In this document: in pieces, positions 60,617 to 64,000 of the stretch | How positions within the stretch are numbered: position 1 is the stretch's first letter | Layout of the letters: every line of letters begins with the position of its first letter | Source: Aquariibacter albus | Lineage (GTDB): Bacteria > Pseudomonadota > Gammaproteobacteria > Burkholderiales > Burkholderiaceae_C | Direction: 5' to 3' | DNA: 64,000 bases | NCBI RefSeq assembly: GCF_014145335.1 | Contig: NZ_JACIVI010000001.1 | Coordinates: 1,488,001-1,552,000 of the forward strand | Made by a program: the position numbers and the translations under genes | The notes under the pieces: generated by a model | What the model was told of the DNA's origin: nothing | The model's database searches: none | The model's input: the letters and a program-made list of their open reading frames with translations, nothing else

Positions 60617-60940
60617 ATGGAAGAATCAGACGCCGTCCGCAGCTTCGCCGCCCTGGCCCAGGCCAGCCGGCTCCGGGTGTTCCGCGCCCTGGTCGTCGCC
60701 GGCCCGCCCGGCCTGACGCCCGGGGTGCTGGCCACCCAGCTCGGGCTGCCGCCCGCCACGCTCTCCTTCCACCTGAAGGAGCTGCAGGCCGCCGGGCTGT
60801 GCGAGTCGACGCGCGACGGCCGGCACCTGATCTACCGCGCCCGCTACGGCCAGGTCGACAGCCTGATTGCCTACCTGACCGAACACTGCTGCGAAGGGGC
60901 TGCCTGTGTGGTGGCCCCGGCCGGCGGCTGCGGCTGCTGA
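60614..60940 (+). CDS. arsR: ArsR-family arsenite-responsive repressor
   Basis: A small winged-helix repressor (107-108 residues; tandem ATGs at 60614 and 60617). HTH is 'LTPGVLATQLGLPPATLSFH', then 'LKELQAAGLCESTRDGRHLI' as wing. The classical Cys triad in the recognition region is missing. Instead Cys cluster at the C-terminus (C91, C92, C97, C105, C107 counted from the second Met), similar to the C-terminal site of Acidithiobacillus-type ArsR. A self-operator dyad overlaps the start codon and no Shine-Dalgarno sequence is possible, so the mRNA is probably leaderless. First gene of arsR-arsI-arsC-aqpS. Confidence 0.92.
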   Translation: MMEESDAVRSFAALAQASRLRVFRALVVAGPPGLTPGVLATQLGLPPATLSFHLKELQAAGLCESTRDGRHLIYRARYGQVDSLIAYLTEHCCEGAACVVAPAGGCGC

Positions 60941-60961
60941 ACCCCTGCCCGAGGAGATCCC

Positions 60962-61582
60962 ATGAAGCGCTTCCACGTCCACCTGCATGTCGAGGACCTC
61001 GACCGCAACATCGCCTTCTACAGCGCGATGTTCGGCGCCGAACCCACCCGCCGGGAGGCCGACTACGCGAAATGGATGCTGGAGGACCCGCGGCTGAATT
61101 TCGCGATCTCCACCCGCGGCAGCGCCGCGCCGGGCCTGGACCACCTGGGCCTGCAAGTCGACGACCCTTCGGAGCTTGCCGAGCTGAAGGCCCGCGCCGA
61201 AGCCGCCGACCTCAGCCTGGTCGACGAGGGCGAGACCACCTGCTGCTACGCCCGCAGCGACAAGCACTGGATTCCCGACCCCCAGGGCATCGCCTGGGAG
61301 CACTTCCATTCCCTGGCCTCGATCCCGGTCTTCCGGGAGGCCCCGGCCGAGGCGGCAGCGGCGGCGGAAGGCGACTCGGCCTGCTGCGCCCCCGCCCACC
61401 CCAGCCCGGTGGCGTCAGCCTGCTGTGCGCCGGCACCGGCCGTCCCGGCCGTGGGCTGCGGCGCGCCCTCCACGTCTGCCACCGCCCCCACCCCCCTCAC
61501 CGAGCCGGCCGGCGCCTGCTGCGCGCCCAGCCCACCCGCCACCGTCCGCCTCGGCGCCCGCATTCCGGTGCGGGGGCGCTGA
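60962..61582 (+). CDS. arsI: ArsI/CadI-type C-As lyase with cysteine-rich C-terminal tail
   Basis: A 206-residue vicinal-oxygen-chelate dioxygenase that demethylates trivalent organoarsenicals. The Fe ligands expected from ArsI are present (H5 in 'FHVHLHV', H61 in 'GLDHLGLQV', E113 in 'AWEHFHS'), as is the substrate-binding Cys pair C94-C95 in 'ETTCCYARSDKHW'. Family members are usually ~150-165 residues. This one adds a Pro/Ala-rich tail with three 'ACCAP' copies (140-144, 153-157, 185-189) and one 'GCGAP' (165-169). The tail looks like an arsenic- or metal-binding extension (inference). GAGGAG upstream; 21 bases after arsR. Confidence 0.88.
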   Translation: MKRFHVHLHVEDLDRNIAFYSAMFGAEPTRREADYAKWMLEDPRLNFAISTRGSAAPGLDHLGLQVDDPSELAELKARAEAADLSLVDEGETTCCYARSDKHWIPDPQGIAWEHFHSLASIPVFREAPAEAAAAAEGDSACCAPAHPSPVASACCAPAPAVPAVGCGAPSTSATAPTPLTEPAGACCAPSPPATVRLGARIPVRGR

Positions 61583-61613
61583 GCCCCTCCCCCCCTCCCG
61601 AGCAAGCCGTCCC

Positions 61614-62138
61614 ATGTCGACCGACCGTCCGCTGAACGTCCTTTTCCTCTGCACGCACAACTCGGCGCGCAGCATCCTGGCCGAGGGCCTGCTGAACCAC
61701 CTCAGCGCCGCCCGCGGCGGGCGCTTCAAGGCCTATTCGGCCGGCAGTTCGCCCAAGACCGCGCCCAACCCCCTGGCGCTGAAGGTGCTCGCGGAGTCCG
61801 GCATCGCCACCGAAGGCCTGCGCAGCAAGAGCTGGGACGACTTCGCCGCGGCCGATGCGCCGGTGATGGACCTGGTCATCACCGTCTGCGACAACGCCGC
61901 GGGCGAGACCTGCCCCTACTGGCCCGGCCAGCCGGCCACCGCCCACTGGGGCTACCCCGATCCCTCGGCGGTCGAAGGCAGCGAGGAGGAGCGGCTGCGC
62001 GCCTTCCGCCAGACCCTGCTCGCCATGCAGCGCCGCCTGGAGCTGCTGCTGAACCTGCCGGCCAGCGCCCTGGATCGCATGACGCTGGCGCGCAGCGTGC
62101 GCGAACTGGCCGCGCAGGCTCCCGCGCCTTCGGCCTGA
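61614..62138 (+). CDS. arsC: arsenate reductase, low-molecular-weight phosphatase fold
   Basis: A 174-residue thiol-dependent arsenate reductase. The phosphate-loop C-x5-R motif is 'FLCTHNSARS'. 'GSSPKTAPNPLALKVLAESG' and 'VITVCDNAAGETCPYWPGQP' with 'HWGYPDPSA' are typical of the ArsC/ArsH-operon type. Converts arsenate to arsenite for export. Start at 'MSTDRPLNVLFLCTHN'. Between arsI and aqpS. Confidence 0.94.
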   Translation: MSTDRPLNVLFLCTHNSARSILAEGLLNHLSAARGGRFKAYSAGSSPKTAPNPLALKVLAESGIATEGLRSKSWDDFAAADAPVMDLVITVCDNAAGETCPYWPGQPATAHWGYPDPSAVEGSEEERLRAFRQTLLAMQRRLELLLNLPASALDRMTLARSVRELAAQAPAPSA

Positions 62139-62157
62139 GGCGCAGCCGGGACCTGCC

Positions 62158-62874
62158 ATGAAGCCCTGCACCCTGCAGAAGCTGCTGGCCGAAGGCCTGG
62201 GCACCCTGGCCCTGCTGGCCGTGGTGATCGGCTCGGGCGTGATGGCCGAGCGCCTGTCCGGCGGCAACGACGGCCTGGCCCTGCTGGCCAACACCCTGGC
62301 CACGGTCTTCGGGCTGTGGGTGCTGATCGAGCTGATGGGGCCGGTCAGCGGGGCGCACTTCAATCCGGCGGTCAGCCTGGTGATGGCGCTGCGCGGCGAA
62401 CTGCCCCGGCGCCTGGCCCTGGGCTACCTCGCCGTGCAGCTGCTCGGCGCCATGCTGGGCGCCTGGCTGGTGCATGCGATGTTCGAGATGCCCGTGCTGC
62501 AATGGTCGGACAAGGTGCGCAGCGGCCCGGCCCAGTGGCTTGCCGAGGCGGTGGCCACCGCCGGCCTGCTGCTGGTCATCCTGCGCAGCCCTGGGGACAA
62601 GGCGCCGGCCCGGGTGGCGGCCTACATCGGCGCGGCCTACTGGTTCACGGCCTCGACCTCGTTTGCCAACCCGGCCGCGGCCTTCGGCCGCATGTTCAGC
62701 AACAGTTTTGCCGGCATCGCGCCTGCGGATGTGCCGGGCTTCGTGCTGGCCCAGCTGGCCGGTGCCGGCCTGGGCTGGGGCCTGGCCCGGCTGCTGGCGC
62801 CGACCGCGGCAGCAGCCCCGCCCGACCCGAAGCTGGGGGCGGCCGCCGACCCGAGCCGCGCGCGACCGGCCTGA
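62158..62874 (+). CDS. aqpS: arsenic-type aquaglyceroporin
   Basis: A 238-residue MIP channel with six TMs. The first pore motif 'GAHFNPAVSLVMAL' is normal. The second, 'STSFANPAAAFGRMFSNSFA', has NPA followed by Ala rather than the usual Arg of the selectivity filter, as in operon-linked arsenic MIPs such as AqpS. In Sinorhizobium AqpS releases arsenite made by ArsC down its gradient, and the same role is inferred here because no arsB or acr3 pump is in the operon. 19 bases after arsC. A hydrophilic Ala/Pro tail ends the protein. Confidence 0.88.
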   Translation: MKPCTLQKLLAEGLGTLALLAVVIGSGVMAERLSGGNDGLALLANTLATVFGLWVLIELMGPVSGAHFNPAVSLVMALRGELPRRLALGYLAVQLLGAMLGAWLVHAMFEMPVLQWSDKVRSGPAQWLAEAVATAGLLLVILRSPGDKAPARVAAYIGAAYWFTASTSFANPAAAFGRMFSNSFAGIAPADVPGFVLAQLAGAGLGWGLARLLAPTAAAAPPDPKLGAAADPSRARPA

Positions 62875-62928
62875 GCCGACGCCCCTGGCGCATCCCCCCG
62901 CCGGGATCGGCACGCGGATGCAGGCCGC

Positions 62929-62950
62929 GCCCGGCCGTGCTGCGCCGGGC
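62929..62950. terminator. hairpin between aqpS and glmM
   Basis: GCCCGGC (62929-62935) and GCCGGGC (62944-62950), adjoining the glmM stop. No T run on either strand. Confidence 0.35.
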
Positions 62951-64000
62951 TCAGGCGCCGCGTACGGCCTCGGCCAGGCGCTCGGCGCTGCGCCGGGCCA
63001 GCCCGGCGTCCTCCGCCTCGACCATCAGGCGCAGCAGCGGCTCGGTGCCTGAGGCGCGGATCAGCACCCGGCCGCGGCCGGCCAGCTCGGCCTCCACCGC
63101 GGCCTGGGCCTGCGCCAGGCGCGGATCGGCACGCCAGTCCTGGCCAGGCTGCAGGCGCACGTTCAGCAGGGTCTGCGGGAAGAGCGTGAGCCCGCCCAGC
63201 AGGCCGGCCAGGCCCCGGCCGCCGCGCACCGCCGCCTGCAGCACCTGGAGGGCGCTGACCAGGCCATCGCCGGTGCTGTGCTGGTCCAGCACCAGCAGGT
63301 GGCCGGAGCCCTCGCCGCCCAGCAGCCAGCCCCGGGCCAGCAGCTCTTCCAGCACGTAGCGATCGCCCACCTTGGCGCGGACAAAGTCCAGGCCGCGGGC
63401 GCGCAGGGCCTGCTCGACGGCCAGGTTGGTCATCAGGGTGCCGACCGCGCCCGCCAGGGCCTGGCCGCGGTCGAGCCGGTCGACCACCAGGGCGTAGAGC
63501 AGCTCGTCGCCGTTGTAGAGCCGGCCCGCGGCATCGACGACCTGCAGCCGATCGGCATCGCCGTCGAGGGCCAGGCCGAGGTCGGCGCGATGCTGCTGCA
63601 CGGCCGCGACCAGGGCTTCGGGATGGGTCGCGCCAAAGCCGTCGTTGATGTTCCGGCCGTCGGGACTGCAGCCGATGGCCACCACCTCGGCCCCCAGCTC
63701 GTGCAGCACGGCGGGCGCGACCTGGTAGGCCGCGCCGTGGGCGGCATCGACGACGATTTTCAGCCCGCGCAGGGAGAAGCTGGGGTCGACCGTGCCCTTG
63801 CAGAACTCGATGTAGCGTCCCTGCGCATCGCTGACACGCCGGGCCTTGCCCAGGCTGGTGGAGTCGGCCCAGGCGGGCGGCTCGGCCAGCGCGGCCTCGA
63901 CGGCCAGCTCCCACGCGTCGGGCAGCTTGCTGCCCTGGGCCGAGAAGAACTTGATGCCGTTGTCCGGATAGGGGTTGTGCGAGGCACTGAGCACCACGCC
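62951..64000 (-). CDS. glmM: phosphoglucosamine mutase, 5' end beyond window
   Basis: About 349 C-terminal residues of GlmM, which interconverts glucosamine-6-phosphate and glucosamine-1-phosphate for peptidoglycan and LPS. The visible part starts at the active-site serine loop '[19 protein letters not shown]'. It includes the Mg loop '[14 protein letters not shown]', the sugar-binding '[13 protein letters not shown]' and the phosphate-binding '[14 protein letters not shown]'. The frame is open to base 64000, so roughly the first 100 residues are outside. Confidence 0.95.
   Translation of the reverse strand, partial: GVVLSASHNPYPDNGIKFFSAQGSKLPDAWELAVEAALAEPPAWADSTSLGKARRVSDAQGRYIEFCKGTVDPSFSLRGLKIVVDAAHGAAYQVAPAVLHELGAEVVAIGCSPDGRNINDGFGATHPEALVAAVQQHRADLGLALDGDADRLQVVDAAGRLYNGDELLYALVVDRLDRGQALAGAVGTLMTNLAVEQALRARGLDFVRAKVGDRYVLEELLARGWLLGGEGSGHLLVLDQHSTGDGLVSALQVLQAAVRGGRGLAGLLGGLTLFPQTLLNVRLQPGQDWRADPRLAQAQAAVEAELAGRGRVLIRASGTEPLLRLMVEAEDAGLARRSAERLAEAVRGA

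Overview
The window is very GC-rich (roughly 70 percent by eye). Its gene orders are those of a betaproteobacterium of the order Burkholderiales, most like the Rubrivivax/Leptothrix/Roseateles/Ideonella group. The supporting clusters are gpmA-rhodanese-grxC-secB-gpsA, tRNA-Leu-tig-clpP-clpX-lon, trxA-rho-rpmE2, phoR-phoB-phoU-pstBACS, pyrR-pyrB-pyrC'-plsC, yqgE-ruvX and hpnCDE. No rRNA gene is present, so the genus is inference. I see chromosomal backbone and no insertion sequence, prophage, CRISPR array or integrase.

Layout. 1-6.5 kb: the 3' part of a ProQ/FinO RNA-chaperone gene, a large secreted M16 peptidase, and a divergent pair of pyrophosphatases (soluble ppa and the proton-pumping membrane enzyme hppA). 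6.7-10 kb: filament genes fliC, fliD, fliS and fliT, with two readable sigma-28 promoters. 10-13.4 kb: metE and its divergent activator metR. 13.4-21 kb: a receiver-first histidine kinase and NarL-type regulator (minus strand), then a chemotaxis operon (mini CheZ-like protein, cheY, cheA, an MCP, cheW) without cheR, cheB or cheD. 21-28 kb: a YbbP/FtsX-type permease, a YgiD-type dioxygenase, and gpsA-secB-grxC-rhodanese facing gpmA. 28-32.8 kb: plsC, a catalytically degenerate dihydroorotase, pyrB, pyrR, ruvX and yqgE. 32.8-38 kb: photolyase, a lipoprotein, a secreted protein of unknown function, an orphan TupA-like tungstate-binding protein and a Tat-exported dienelactone-hydrolase-like protein. 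38.2-45.3 kb: a doubtful small ORF, tRNA-Cys and tRNA-Gly each followed by an intrinsic terminator, lon, clpX, clpP, tig and tRNA-Leu. 45.4-51 kb: the squalene genes hpnC, hpnD and hpnE, then trxA, rho and rpmE2. 51-60.5 kb: an ArnT/PMT-like membrane protein, the Pho two-component system and the high-affinity phosphate transporter, with a fasciclin-domain lipoprotein diverging from pstS. 60.6-62.9 kb: an arsenic operon arsR-arsI-arsC-aqpS. 62.95-64 kb: the 3' part of glmM.

How the genes work together. PhoR/PhoB read phosphate supply through PstSCAB and PhoU. Direct 11-base Pho-box repeats lie upstream of both pstS and the divergent fasciclin gene, which places the latter in the Pho regulon. 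In the ars operon, reduced arsenite is probably released through an aquaglyceroporin rather than an ArsB/Acr3 pump, and a C-As lyase with a cysteine-rich tail deals with organoarsenicals. HpnC, HpnD and HpnE together make squalene; no squalene-hopene cyclase is in the window. Most of the content is ordinary housekeeping. I did not find a wholly new system. The items most worth a second look are the mini CheZ-like protein, the Pho-controlled fasciclin lipoprotein, the leaderless and self-operated arsR, and the Cys-rich ArsI.
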